NCBI GenBank assembly: GCA_937920085.1
Contig: CALETE010000002.1
Location: 1-29,677, forward strand
Source: an uncultured Alphaproteobacteria bacterium
GTDB lineage: Bacteria; Pseudomonadota; Alphaproteobacteria; Caulobacterales; Caulobacteraceae
Direction of reading: 5' to 3'
Length of the DNA: 29,677 bases
Shown: positions 17,289-26,423 of the stretch, piece by piece
How the letters are laid out: every line of letters begins with the position of its first letter
Position numbering within the stretch: position 1 is the stretch's first letter
Notes under the pieces: model-generated
Seen by the model: the letters and a program-made list of their open reading frames with translations, nothing else
What the model was told of the DNA's origin: nothing
The model's database searches: none
Program-made: the position numbers and the translations under genes

Positions 17289-18389
17289 ATGAATCCTGGT
17301 GAAAACCTGCGCGCCCTGACCAGTCTGCGATTTTTTGCGGCCCTTTGGGTCATTTTATTTCACTATTGGCCCGATCTCACAGGATCCTCGGTTCGCCCGA
17401 TCTTGATTGAGAAGGGCTATCTGGGCGTCGATCTGTTCTTCATCTTGTCGGGCTTTATCCTCTGCCACGTCTACCGTGGCGCGGTTGAGGCGGGACGTTT
17501 TAACTATGGCGGGTTTCTCTGGAACCGCCTTGCCCGGGTTTATCCGCTCCATCTTGTCACTCTGATTGGCGTCGGAACCATGGCCCTGGTGGCCATACGC
17601 CTTGGATTTAGGGTGGATCCCAATATTTTGGGTTGGCGTAGCCTGCCGGCCAATCTCACCTTAACTCAGGCATGGGGTCTGGCCCCTACGGCATCCTGGA
17701 ATCATCCGTCCTGGTCTATTTCCGCGGAATGGTTTGCCTATCTGGCCTTCCCCGTTTTCGCCTTTGTCGCCTTAAGGCTGAAAAATCGACCTGCCCTTGG
17801 TCTCGCCCTTGCGGTGGTCTTGGTGCTCGGCCTGAATGCCGGCTTCCAGGCCCTAACGGGAGAGAAATTGACCGAGGCAACCATTTCCTGGGGTGCCCTA
17901 AGAATCGTGCCGAGCTTTGCCTATGGCTGTGCCCTCTATGGCTATTGGGTGGCGCGCCTCGCCCAAAACCGCCGAAACGTCCTCTTGGGTGCTCTATTTT
18001 CAGGCGCCCTCACAATTTTTTTCATCATCGGTCAGGGGGCGGATTCCCTCGTTGTTCTGGGCCTGGGGTTAACCCTGCTCTTCTTGGCGCAACTGGCGCA
18101 AATCCGATCAGTCATATTGGCACAGGCGCCCTTGGTCTATCTCGGCGAGATTAGTTATTCGATGTATATGATTTGCATTCCGTGGAAATTAGTCTTCGTG
18201 AATACGATGACACGGATTTTTGAGGTGAAGGATGGTCATTTAACGTTTTCTCTGTGGTTAGTTTTGATTTTGAGCCTGATTCCACTTTCTGCTTTGTCAC
18301 ATCACCTCATCGAAAATCCTGCTCGCAAACGCATGAAGCTCATGGCAACCCTGCGTGCGACTCACCGATCTGGGCAAGCCGGCGCATAA
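17289..18389 (+). CDS. acyltransferase family 3 (OafA/YrhL-like) membrane protein
   Basis: An integral membrane O-acyltransferase of the acyltransferase-3 family, 366 residues with about ten hydrophobic spans. The family hallmarks are RFFAALWVILFHY with R14 and the conserved H25, GVDLFFILSGFIL in span 2, and the loop motif NRLARVYPLHL (R80, R83). NHPSWSISAEWFAYLAFP is the conserved W-S-E segment. Members acetylate or otherwise acylate sugars of lipopolysaccharide, capsule, peptidoglycan or Nod factors; the acceptor here cannot be told. There is no C-terminal SGNH domain, so this is the short form. The last quarter (about 18130-18300) is visibly richer in A and T than neighbouring genes. No clear Shine-Dalgarno sequence precedes ATG 17289. 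It is divergent from the TerC gene. Confidence 0.9.
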   Translation: MNPGENLRALTSLRFFAALWVILFHYWPDLTGSSVRPILIEKGYLGVDLFFILSGFILCHVYRGAVEAGRFNYGGFLWNRLARVYPLHLVTLIGVGTMALVAIRLGFRVDPNILGWRSLPANLTLTQAWGLAPTASWNHPSWSISAEWFAYLAFPVFAFVALRLKNRPALGLALAVVLVLGLNAGFQALTGEKLTEATISWGALRIVPSFAYGCALYGYWVARLAQNRRNVLLGALFSGALTIFFIIGQGADSLVVLGLGLTLLFLAQLAQIRSVILAQAPLVYLGEISYSMYMICIPWKLVFVNTMTRIFEVKDGHLTFSLWLVLILSLIPLSALSHHLIENPARKRMKLMATLRATHRSGQAGA

Positions 18390-18455
18390 ATCCTCTTCCC
18401 TTCTCAGGCGAGGATGCGTATTCCTATCTAGGTTTCGCGTGGGGGCTTCTCTGAC

Positions 18456-19142
18456 ATGCTTAAACGGACCAGAACCCTTATTGGTTCTCTGGCCGCCGCA
18501 GCGGTTATGATGGTCGTGCCGATTTCGAGCGCGTCTGCCGACATTTATTGGCAGTGCGTTCCCTTTGCGCGTCTGGCCTCCGGCATTCAGATTTTTGGCG
18601 ACGCCTATACGTGGTGGCGTCAGGCTATTGGTCGCTACGACACCGGCCGTGCGCCCAAGGCGGGTGCGGTGCTCTGCTTCAAGCCCACAGGTCACATGTC
18701 CCTTGGGCACGTTGCCGTGGTCAGTCAGGTGCTCACCGACCGGGTTATTCAGATCAGTCACGCCAATTGGTCACGGATCGGTGGGGCTCGGGGTCAAATC
18801 GAAAAAGACGTGACCGTGATCGATGTCTCTCCTGCCGGAGATTGGTCAACGGTCAAGGTTTGGTACGATCCGGTGCGCGATCTTGGCACCACCACCTATC
18901 CGACCTATGGCTTCATCTATCAGGATGCCCAGGCTAAGCAGATGGCCAGTTCTGGCTTCAGCAATGCGCAGAACACGGCCATTGCCATGGCGCAGAACGC
19001 CGCCAGCCAAGTGGCTTCGGCGGTTCGACCCGGTGCAAATCCTTTGACCATGTTCAGTCAGGCTGCGGATTCCGGGGATAAGATCGCGGCCTTGATCCAG
19101 GCGGTCACATCTTCTCCGCCGCCTTCGGACCAAAAGAACTGA
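18456..19142 (+). CDS. secreted CHAP-domain protein (putative peptidoglycan hydrolase)
   Basis: A 228-residue exported protein with an N-terminal signal peptide (KRTR, hydrophobic 8-24, likely cleavage after SASA near residue 28). The CHAP (NlpC/P60-like amidase/endopeptidase) domain spans about 30-145 with nucleophile C34 in QCVPFAR, catalytic H85 in GHVAVV, and a polar residue in SHANW around 101-105. This family cleaves peptide bonds or the amide in peptidoglycan. Residues about 155-228 are Ala/Gln/Ser-rich and look disordered or helical, possibly a wall-associated tail. A GGGGG run about 9 bases before ATG 18456 could serve as the ribosome site. It follows an envelope acyltransferase gene on the same strand by 66 bases. 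The hydrolase role is inferred from motifs; the exact bond is unknown. Confidence 0.85.
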   Translation: MLKRTRTLIGSLAAAAVMMVVPISSASADIYWQCVPFARLASGIQIFGDAYTWWRQAIGRYDTGRAPKAGAVLCFKPTGHMSLGHVAVVSQVLTDRVIQISHANWSRIGGARGQIEKDVTVIDVSPAGDWSTVKVWYDPVRDLGTTTYPTYGFIYQDAQAKQMASSGFSNAQNTAIAMAQNAASQVASAVRPGANPLTMFSQAADSGDKIAALIQAVTSSPPPSDQKN

Positions 19143-19170
19143 CCCAAGGTCTCGTGAAGGGTCCGGCCTC

Positions 19171-20139
19171 GTGCTGAGGGTCTTGCGCCGTAACGCCCAC
19201 AGGTTTGACGTCTATGCAGACGACGCTTTGTCATCTGCCTGGCGGGTGCCTGACGATACCGTCTGGCTCGATATGCACCGCCCCTCCCGCGACGAAGAGT
19301 TGGCCGCCGAGGGGGCCCTTGGCCTGCAGCTCCCGACCCCGGAGGAAATGCAGCAAATCGAGCCCTCCAGTCGGCTTTATCGTGAGGGCGGCGCGACCTT
19401 CATGACCGCCAGCTTGCTGACGCGCAGCGATCAGGATGTGGCTGAGCTTTGTCCCGTGACCTTCGTCCTTTCAAGCGACCGGTTGATTACCGTCCGTTTT
19501 TTCAACTCAAAAGCCTTTGATGTGTTTGGCCAGCGCGCCCTGTCGCCCACCACGGATTCCTCATCGGGTGCTGACACCTTCTTGGGGCTGTTGGATGCGA
19601 TTATCGAGCGGTGTGCCGAAGTCCTCGAAACGGGCTCAGCCCAGGTTCAGGAGTCTTCAGCAGCGATTTTCTCACGCCCCAAGGGAGGGGCTTTTGAACC
19701 CCTCTTGACCTCCTTGGCCCGCACCCAATCAACAACCTCCCTGGTGCGGACCAGCCTGGTCAGTCTTGGGCGACTGGCGAGCTTTGCTGCCCTGGCCCAC
19801 GAAATTTCCGAAGACCCTGCTCACCAGATCCACCTGTCGTCTATCCAGCACGATATTCAGTCCCTGACCGAACACTCGGGCTATCAGGCGTCACACATTT
19901 CCTTCCTGCTCGACGCTGCCCTTGGCCTGATCAATATCGAGCAGAATGTGACGATGAAATTTTTCGCTGTGGTCACAGTCTTATTGATGCCGCCGACCCT
20001 GATTGGGGCGATTTACGGCATGAACTTCAAAAACATGCCAGAATTAGACTGGCCCCTGGGCTATCCCATGGCTCTCGGCCTGATGATCTTGTCAGGCCTC
20101 ATCCCATTCCTCTGGTTCCGTCGTAAAAACTGGTTCTAG
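19171..20139 (+). CDS. CorA-family divalent cation transporter
   Basis: A 322-residue CorA/ZntB-type 2-TM-GxN channel protein. It has an N-terminal soluble alpha/beta domain, a long helical stalk (about 135-260), then two C-terminal spans: TM1 (about 264-283) followed by the selectivity motif G283-M284-N285 in YGMNFKNMPE, and TM2 (about 295-315) with the positive tail RRKNWF. GMN is the magnesium-channel signature, so Mg2+ (possibly Co2+/Ni2+) uptake is expected. A GTG start is used: AAGGG at 19157-19161 lies 9 bases upstream, and the next ATG would remove the first strands. It lies 28 bases after the CHAP gene and 8 bases from the convergent COQ9 gene. Assignment to CorA rather than another GMN paralogue is by motif only. 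Confidence 0.92.
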   Translation: MLRVLRRNAHRFDVYADDALSSAWRVPDDTVWLDMHRPSRDEELAAEGALGLQLPTPEEMQQIEPSSRLYREGGATFMTASLLTRSDQDVAELCPVTFVLSSDRLITVRFFNSKAFDVFGQRALSPTTDSSSGADTFLGLLDAIIERCAEVLETGSAQVQESSAAIFSRPKGGAFEPLLTSLARTQSTTSLVRTSLVSLGRLASFAALAHEISEDPAHQIHLSSIQHDIQSLTEHSGYQASHISFLLDAALGLINIEQNVTMKFFAVVTVLLMPPTLIGAIYGMNFKNMPELDWPLGYPMALGLMILSGLIPFLWFRRKNWF

Positions 20140-20147
20140 AGCCGCCT

Positions 20148-20843
20148 CTAGCTGTGTCCGTAGCGCAGTCGTCCGAGAGCGACCACGAGACTGGCCAGCA
20201 GATCGCCCGGCTTGACCCCCGCCTTCCATTTTTCGAAGGCCATGACATTTTCAATCCGGCCATCGACAAAGCGCTCCGTCGCCTCGACTCCGGACGAAAG
20301 GCGCAGGCTTAAGCCACTCATCAGAATTCCAGCCAGAATCGCACGCTTTGAGTAGTGGTTCTCGTCGGTCGAAGTGTCCCCGGCCCAGCGCCAGAGACTG
20401 TCGGCGCTTTCCCACACAAGCCGAAGGGCCAAGGGCAGGTTCATGGGTAGACCTAGCCATCCAGCCCAACGGCGAACGGCTGGTCCATCAGCGGCCGCGG
20501 TCTCGAGGCGCGCCAAGACAGCAGCGCGAATGCGCTCCCGGATCTTGAGCCCTGCGGGATCTGGCAGTCTTTCGAGGGCCAAGGTGTCGTGGCGGCGTGA
20601 GAGCAGGGCGGCAAGATCAGAAGGGCCGTGGGGCAGGAGCAATTCAGTCTCTGGCCCCGTCAGTCCGCAAGCTGCGCCACTGGACCGCACCATGGACCAG
20701 GTCCAGCCTTGTTTGGGGGCCAGCCTTATGGCCTGATCCAGGACGTCCTGCTCAGTCTGGGTCGCCCAATCGGTCATCTTTGCGTTCGCCTTTGACATGA
20801 CTCGATAATAGTACGATCTCGCGGCCTTGTCCGCCGTGGACAT
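20148..20843 (-). CDS. COQ9 family protein (ubiquinone biosynthesis)
   Basis: A 231-residue COQ9 homologue, a lipid-binding helper of ubiquinone synthesis that in mitochondria presents intermediates to the hydroxylase COQ7. The N-terminal third (about 28-75) has a TetR-like helical look (VLDQAIRLAPKQGWTWSMV). The C-terminal domain bears the signature WRWAGDTSTDENHYSKR at 151-167, which contains the conserved D, N, Y and K positions. Three in-frame ATGs are possible. The first (20843) has TCCTTCT on the plus strand at 20851-20857, that is AGAAGGA upstream at a 7-base spacing, and is chosen. The family usually begins near M23 (MTDWATQTEQ), so the first 22 residues would be an extension with an odd SYYYR stretch. 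It is divergent from rpsU and convergent with the CorA gene. Confidence 0.9.
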   Translation of the reverse strand: MSTADKAARSYYYRVMSKANAKMTDWATQTEQDVLDQAIRLAPKQGWTWSMVRSSGAACGLTGPETELLLPHGPSDLAALLSRRHDTLALERLPDPAGLKIRERIRAAVLARLETAAADGPAVRRWAGWLGLPMNLPLALRLVWESADSLWRWAGDTSTDENHYSKRAILAGILMSGLSLRLSSGVEATERFVDGRIENVMAFEKWKAGVKPGDLLASLVVALGRLRYGHS

Positions 20844-20850
20844 TGCCTTT

Positions 20851-20857
20851 TCCTTCT
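20851..20857 (-). promoter_or_regulatory. ribosome binding site deciding the COQ9 start
   Basis: AGAAGGA on the minus strand, 7 bases before the ATG at 20843. It is the strongest Shine-Dalgarno match among the three candidate starts of the COQ9 gene. Confidence 0.6.
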
Positions 20858-20960
20858 GCTATTCCGCCGCGCTCAAAGCCGGTCGCCTTGCGGTCGGGAC
20901 TTAAAGATTTTGTCCGTTCGCCGCTGCGCCCGTCGGGTCAGCCGATCGGGAACGGGTGAC

Positions 20961-20968
20961 AGGAGAGA
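20961..20968 (+). promoter_or_regulatory. Shine-Dalgarno site pointing to a CTG start for rpsU
   Basis: AGGAGAGA ends shortly before CTG 20974; the AGGAG core leaves an 8-base spacer to that codon. The only other upstream in-frame start, GTG 20956, lies before this site and cannot use it. Confidence 0.7.
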
Positions 20969-20973
20969 GACCT

Positions 20974-21207
20974 CTGGTTCAGATTTTCGTGCGCGACAAT
21001 AATGTCGATCAGGCCCTCAAGGCGCTGAAGAAGAAGATGCAGCGTGAAGGCTCGTTCCGCGAAATGAAGCGGCACGTGCACTATGAGAAGCCCTCGGAAA
21101 AGCGTGCACGCCAGCAGGCTGAAGCCGTCCGTCGCGCCCGCAAGCTGGCCCGGAAGCGCGCCCAGCGTGAAGGTTTGCTGCCGCCGCCAAAGAAGCCGGT
21201 TCGTTAG
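20974..21207 (+). CDS. rpsU: 30S ribosomal protein S21
   Basis: The small basic protein S21 of the 30S subunit, which sits near the mRNA exit/anti-Shine-Dalgarno region and helps initiation. The conserved chain VQIFVRDNNVDQALKALKK is followed by the Lys/Arg-rich helices (REMKRHVHYEKPSEKRARQ and RRARKLARKRAQREG), typical of alphaproteobacterial S21. No ATG lies in frame near the N-terminus. The reading frame is open from GTG 20956 (adds MTGERP), but the Shine-Dalgarno site at 20961-20968 and the family N-terminus (M-V-Q) both point to CTG 20974, giving 77 residues. A CTG start would be rare. A strong terminator follows at 21233-21264, so rpsU is probably monocistronic. It is divergent from COQ9. 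Confidence 0.95.
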   Translation: MVQIFVRDNNVDQALKALKKKMQREGSFREMKRHVHYEKPSEKRARQQAEAVRRARKLARKRAQREGLLPPPKKPVR

Positions 21208-21232
21208 ACCGACTGCGCTTTTTATGACCTTG

Positions 21233-21264
21233 AAAAGGCCGTGCGGTGATCGCGCGGCCTTTTT
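21233..21264 (+). terminator. intrinsic terminator of rpsU
   Basis: AAGGCCGTGCG (21235-21245) pairs with CGCGCGGCCTT (21251-21261), with one T-G wobble, around the 5-base loop GTGAT. Two more A-T pairs extend the base, and the 3' arm runs into TTTTT. It lies about 26 bases after the rpsU stop and is the clearest terminator in the window. Confidence 0.88.
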
Positions 21265-21313
21265 GCTATCCCGATCCTCTCCGGATGCGTATTTTCTGTA
21301 ATTCTACGCGTAC

Positions 21314-21346
21314 CTTGCTGGTGAATCCAAAGGTGCCTCCCTATCT
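21314..21346 (+). promoter_or_regulatory. weak candidate heat-shock-like promoter for ftsH
   Basis: CTTGCTG (21314-21320) and CCCTATCT (21339-21346) resemble the sigma-32 elements CTTGAAA and CCCCATNT, but the 18-base spacer is longer than usual. A GAATC (GANTC) site lies between them at 21323-21327. ftsH is heat-shock controlled in Caulobacter, which is why this is listed. Low certainty. Confidence 0.25.
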
Positions 21347-21384
21347 TGGGATCAGCGGACTTTTCGAAGGCGAATTGAACCATC

Positions 21385-23268
<1,884 letters not shown>

Positions 23269-23292
23269 GCTCCGACCTTCAAGGACCTAGCC

Positions 23293-24126
23293 GTGACGCA
23301 GGCGAGCAGTCTGGGTCCCCAGGTCATGGGGATCGTCAATGTCACGCCAGACAGCTTCTCCGATGGCGGGCAGCATGACGGCCCCTTGGCTGTGGTCGCC
23401 CGCGCCAAAACCCTGCTGGGACATGGGGCTGATCTTCTCGACATAGGCGGTGAAAGCACCCGGCCTGGAGCGACCCCGGTTTCTGAAGCTGAGGAGCTGG
23501 GCCGGGTCCTGCCGGTCATCAAGGCCCTAAGGTCTGAAACTTCGGCCCTGATCTCCGTCGACACCTATAAGCCGACCGTGGCCCGGGCTGCTGTCGAGGC
23601 GGGTGCCGACATGTGGAATGATGTCACAGCGCTTAGGTCACTGGGCGCGCGAGAGGTGGCCGCTGAACTCGGGTGCCAGGTGGTGCTCATGCACATGCAG
23701 GGCGATCCCCAGACCATGCAGCAGGCCCCACGCTATGAGGATGTGGTGGCTGAGGTTTGCGAATTTCTAGTCCAGCGGGCGCAAGCCGCTGTGGCCGCTG
23801 GCGTGGCTAAAGATCGGATTTGGCTCGACCCCGGAATCGGGTTTGGCAAGACCCTAGCTCATAATCTGGCCCTGATGGCTCACCTGGACAGGATTGTCGC
23901 TCTGGGGTTTCCGGTCCTTCTGGGGGCCAGCCGCAAGGGATTGGTCCAGCATCTCGACCCCTTGGCCCAGGCCCCCACAGATCGGCTCGGTGGCTCCCTG
24001 GCTGCGGCCCTTGCGGGCGCCAAGGCGGGTGTGGCCGCGGTCCGGGTTCACGATGTCCGGGAAACTGTCCAGGCCCTAAAGGTCTGGTCGGCCATAGCCG
24101 AAGCCGGGATCAGCCCCGTCCGATAA
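23293..24126 (+). CDS. folP: dihydropteroate synthase
   Basis: The folate-pathway enzyme that joins 6-hydroxymethyl-dihydropterin pyrophosphate with p-aminobenzoate, and the target of sulfonamides. The 277-residue TIM barrel shows MGIVNVTPDSFSDGG at 12-26 (first family signature), LLDIGGESTRPGA at 48-60 (second), SVDTYKP at 88-94, and the lysine loop GASRKG near 216-221. It starts with GTG: AAGGA at 23281-23285 lies 7 bases upstream and no suitable ATG precedes it. It follows ftsH by 24 bases and is probably on the same transcript. glmM, often next in this order, is absent. Its 3' end overlaps the convergent dehydrogenase gene by 17 bases. Confidence 0.96.
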   Translation: MTQASSLGPQVMGIVNVTPDSFSDGGQHDGPLAVVARAKTLLGHGADLLDIGGESTRPGATPVSEAEELGRVLPVIKALRSETSALISVDTYKPTVARAAVEAGADMWNDVTALRSLGAREVAAELGCQVVLMHMQGDPQTMQQAPRYEDVVAEVCEFLVQRAQAAVAAGVAKDRIWLDPGIGFGKTLAHNLALMAHLDRIVALGFPVLLGASRKGLVQHLDPLAQAPTDRLGGSLAAALAGAKAGVAAVRVHDVRETVQALKVWSAIAEAGISPVR

Positions 24127-24865
24127 ACGGCATCTGGGTGGCCATCACCGTCATGAACTGGACATTGGCGTTCAGCGGCAGGCTGGCCATATAGACGACG
24201 GCATCGGCCACCGCTGCCACATCCATCACCGGTTCCACTGCCAAGCTGCCATCCGCCTGGGGGACCCCCTGGCTCATCCGCGCCGTCATCTCCGTCGCCG
24301 CATTGCCGATATCGATCTGACCGCAGGCAATGTCATAGGCCCGGCCGTCCAAGGAGGTCGAGCGGGTTAAGCCGGTGATGGCGTGCTTGGTCGCCGTATA
24401 GGCCACGGACCTTGGCCGGGGGGCATGGGCAGAGATCGAGCCATTATTGATAATCCGCCCACCCCGCGGGGACTGGTCCTTCATCAGCCGGAAGGCCCCC
24501 TGGGTGCAGAGAAAGGCGCCGGTCAGATTGACATCGACCACCCGCTTCCAGGATTTCAAATCCAAGTCTTCAAGGGGAACTGGCGGCGCGCCGGTTCCAG
24601 CATTGTTGAACAGGACGTCCAGACGGCCGAAGTGCGCCTGGATGCGTGCAAATAGGGCTGCCACTGAATCTGGATCTGACACATCTGTGGGCACAGACAG
24701 GACGTCTGGCCCAGAACGCGCCTGATCGGCGGTCTTGGTCAGTTCGTCTGCTCGTCGTCCGGCCAGGACCACGGAAAAGCCCGCCCTGTGCAGGGCCAGG
24801 GCGCTGGCTCGACCGATTCCTGATCCAGCCCCGGTGACCAGGGCGACTTTCAAATCTTGCGTCAT
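24110..24865 (-). CDS. SDR family NAD(P)-dependent oxidoreductase
   Basis: A classical short-chain dehydrogenase/reductase of 251 residues. It has the cofactor motif TGAGSGIG at 11-18, GRR at 36-38 (basic residues that favour NADPH), the NNAG motif at 87-90, N113, and the catalytic S143, Y156 and K160 (YTATK). The family is very broad (3-oxoacyl-ACP reductases, sugar and alcohol dehydrogenases), and nothing in the chain or its neighbours fixes the substrate. It is transcribed toward folP and overlaps that gene's end. Upstream it is divergent from thiD, separated by 68 bases. Confidence 0.92.
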   Translation of the reverse strand: MTQDLKVALVTGAGSGIGRASALALHRAGFSVVLAGRRADELTKTADQARSGPDVLSVPTDVSDPDSVAALFARIQAHFGRLDVLFNNAGTGAPPVPLEDLDLKSWKRVVDVNLTGAFLCTQGAFRLMKDQSPRGGRIINNGSISAHAPRPRSVAYTATKHAITGLTRSTSLDGRAYDIACGQIDIGNAATEMTARMSQGVPQADGSLAVEPVMDVAAVADAVVYMASLPLNANVQFMTVMATQMPFIGRG

Positions 24866-24933
24866 ATGGGGATGCTATCAGGGGCGCGTAATTTCCCAAG
24901 TGCAAAGACGGGTTCGGCGCGCTATCGCCAGAC

Positions 24934-25740
24934 ATGGTTCAAGCTCAAGGACGTGTTCTGATCATTGCGGGGTCCGACTCGGGCGGCGGTGCGGGTTTGC
25001 AGGGTGACCTCAAGACCGTCACCATGCTGGGCGGCTATGGGGCGACGGCCGTCACGGCGGTGACTGTACAGAACACTTTGGGGGTGACCGGCGTCCATGC
25101 CATTCCCCTTGACCTGATCGAAGCCCAGGCCCGCGCCGTTCTCGATGATATCGGCGCAGATGCCATTAAGACCGGCATGCTGGGCGATGTCGATGTGGTG
25201 GAGCGGGTGGCACAGATCCTCGACTCTGCCCGACAGATCCCCGCCGTCATCGACCCGGTCATGATCGCCAAGGGCGGCCATCCCCTGCTGGCAGACCGGG
25301 CCATAGGTGCAGTGCGCAGTCTGATGATTCCCCGTGCTGCCTTGCTGACGCCCAACGCCCCGGAGGCCGCCGCCCTGACCGGCCTTTCTGTAGAAACCCT
25401 GGACGACCAGCGTCGGGCTGGGGAGGCCCTGCTGAAACTCGGTGCCCAGGCGGTCCTCATGAAGGGTGGCCATGTGGCGGGTGATCTACTCTTTGACCTG
25501 CTGATGACGCCGGACGGCGAGACCGGTTTCGAGACCCCCCGCCTTGAGACCCGCCACACCCATGGCACGGGCTGCACCCTGGCCTCGGCCTGCGCCACGG
25601 GTCTAGCCCAGGGCATGATCCTGACCTCTGCGGTTGCCCGGGCCTGGGCTTATGTCCAGGAGGCCATTGCCCACGCGCCGGGCCTTGGGGCCGGGCATGG
25701 CCCCCTTGACCACGGCTGGAGCCTGAGGCACCGCCCATGA
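24934..25740 (+). CDS. thiD: bifunctional hydroxymethylpyrimidine kinase / phosphomethylpyrimidine kinase
   Basis: A ribokinase-fold enzyme that phosphorylates hydroxymethylpyrimidine and then its monophosphate, giving HMP-PP for thiamine synthesis. The 268 residues begin with VLIIAGSDSGGGAGLQGDLK, the typical substrate-binding opening, continue with TAVTVQNT and VIDPVMIAKGG, and end in the anion-hole/catalytic motif HGTGCTLASA with G213-C214. The length is normal. The ATG at 24934 has only a poor Shine-Dalgarno sequence, but it gives the family start. No thiE, thiM or thiC lies in the window. Its TGA stop overlaps the ATG of the next gene (ATGA), so the two are probably coupled. Confidence 0.96.
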   Translation: MVQAQGRVLIIAGSDSGGGAGLQGDLKTVTMLGGYGATAVTAVTVQNTLGVTGVHAIPLDLIEAQARAVLDDIGADAIKTGMLGDVDVVERVAQILDSARQIPAVIDPVMIAKGGHPLLADRAIGAVRSLMIPRAALLTPNAPEAAALTGLSVETLDDQRRAGEALLKLGAQAVLMKGGHVAGDLLFDLLMTPDGETGFETPRLETRHTHGTGCTLASACATGLAQGMILTSAVARAWAYVQEAIAHAPGLGAGHGPLDHGWSLRHRP

Positions 25741-26306
25741 AGCATGCTGCCGAGCTGGAAGCCGTGCTGCGTCGCTCAGCGCCCCTGATGCAGGTCCTGA
25801 CCACCGTGCGGGACCTGGCCCTTCCTGACGCCTTGCTGTTTTCCGGGGCCATCTATCAGCGTGTGCTCAATGCCAAGACCGGCCGTGACCTGGATTTTGG
25901 TATCAAGGATTATGACCTTGGCTATTTCGACGCCTCCGACACGTCCTATGAGGCCGAGGATGTGGTGATCCGCCAGGTGGCCGCCGCATTTGAGCCGCCC
26001 CTTCGCGACATGGTGGAGGTGCGCAATCAAGCACGGGTGCACCTGTGGTTTGAGGATAGGTTTGGCGAGCCCTATGCCCCCCTGACCCATAGTGCGCAGG
26101 CCCTGGGCCGGTTTGTGAGCCCGATGTTTGCCGTGGGTGTGCGCCTAGGGGTCGACGACACCTTGACCGTCATTGCCCCCTTTGGCCTGGAAGATCTGTT
26201 TGATCTCCGCCTGCGGCCAAACCCGACCCGCACATCGCCCAACTTTGAAAAGATCGCCGCGGCGGCCAAGGCCCGGTGGCCGGAACTGAAGATCGAGCCT
26301 GCCTGA
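25737..26306 (+). CDS. nucleotidyltransferase-like family protein (DUF925 / PF06042 type)
   Basis: A 189-residue cytoplasmic protein resembling the family once called DUF925. The visible core is LFSGAIYQRVL (31-44), then DLDFGIKDYDLGYFD (51-65). The last eight residues match the family's acidic D-x-D-x-x-Y-F-D motif, which corresponds to the metal-binding pair of polymerase-beta-type nucleotidyltransferases (D58 and D60 here). VEVRNQARVHLWFEDRFG and the C-terminal GLEDLFDLRLRPN are further family features. The substrate is unknown. It overlaps thiD by 4 bases and is probably translated with it, though a thiamine role is only suggested by that position. The serC leader starts just after its stop. 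Confidence 0.8.
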   Translation: MKHAAELEAVLRRSAPLMQVLTTVRDLALPDALLFSGAIYQRVLNAKTGRDLDFGIKDYDLGYFDASDTSYEAEDVVIRQVAAAFEPPLRDMVEVRNQARVHLWFEDRFGEPYAPLTHSAQALGRFVSPMFAVGVRLGVDDTLTVIAPFGLEDLFDLRLRPNPTRTSPNFEKIAAAAKARWPELKIEPA

Positions 26307-26330
26307 AAATCGGGCGTTCTAAAAAAGTTT

Positions 26331-26392
26331 TGCTTGCCCTGAGGGTGAAACTGGCGTTTCTCCGCCGCGGGCCACACCCCCCCAACGGGGTG
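26331..26392 (+). ncRNA. serC leader RNA motif (structured 5' UTR)
   Basis: The leader of serC folds by eye into an outer stem GCCC (26336-26339) with GGGC (26369-26372), an inner hairpin GGCG (26353-26356) with CGCC (26363-26366), and a separate hairpin CACCCC (26375-26380) with GGGGTG (26387-26392) around CCCAAC. The segment CCCTGAGGGTGAAACTGGCG between the first arms looks like a conserved single-stranded core. An RNA motif called serC is described upstream of serC-serA operons in alphaproteobacteria; position and architecture here agree with it, from memory and not by a covariance search. A -10-like CTAAAA at 26319-26324 would start the RNA near 26331. It probably controls serC expression. 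Confidence 0.65.
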
Positions 26393-26404
26393 CTGCTCAT
26401 CTGT

Positions 26405-26415
26405 AAGGATGGGAG
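26405..26415 (+). promoter_or_regulatory. ribosome binding site deciding the serC start
   Basis: AAGGA (26405-26409) and GGGAG (26411-26415) precede ATG 26424, the latter by 8 bases. An in-frame ATG at 26409 lies inside this site and is therefore not the likely start. Confidence 0.65.
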
Positions 26416-26423
26416 ACATCGCT

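Noticed and set aside
17289..18389. Acyltransferase gene as recently acquired because of its AT-richer end
   Set aside because: Only the last quarter is AT-richer, there are no flanking repeats or mobile genes, and membrane-protein codons (Phe, Ile, Met, Tyr) explain part of it.
18389..18416. ATCCTC...GAGGAT inverted repeat after the acyltransferase gene
   Set aside because: Only 6 pairs with a 14-base loop and no T-run; not enough for a terminator.
20885..20910. TTGCGG and TTAAAG upstream of rpsU as a promoter
   Set aside because: The two elements are only 7 bases apart, too close for any standard sigma factor.
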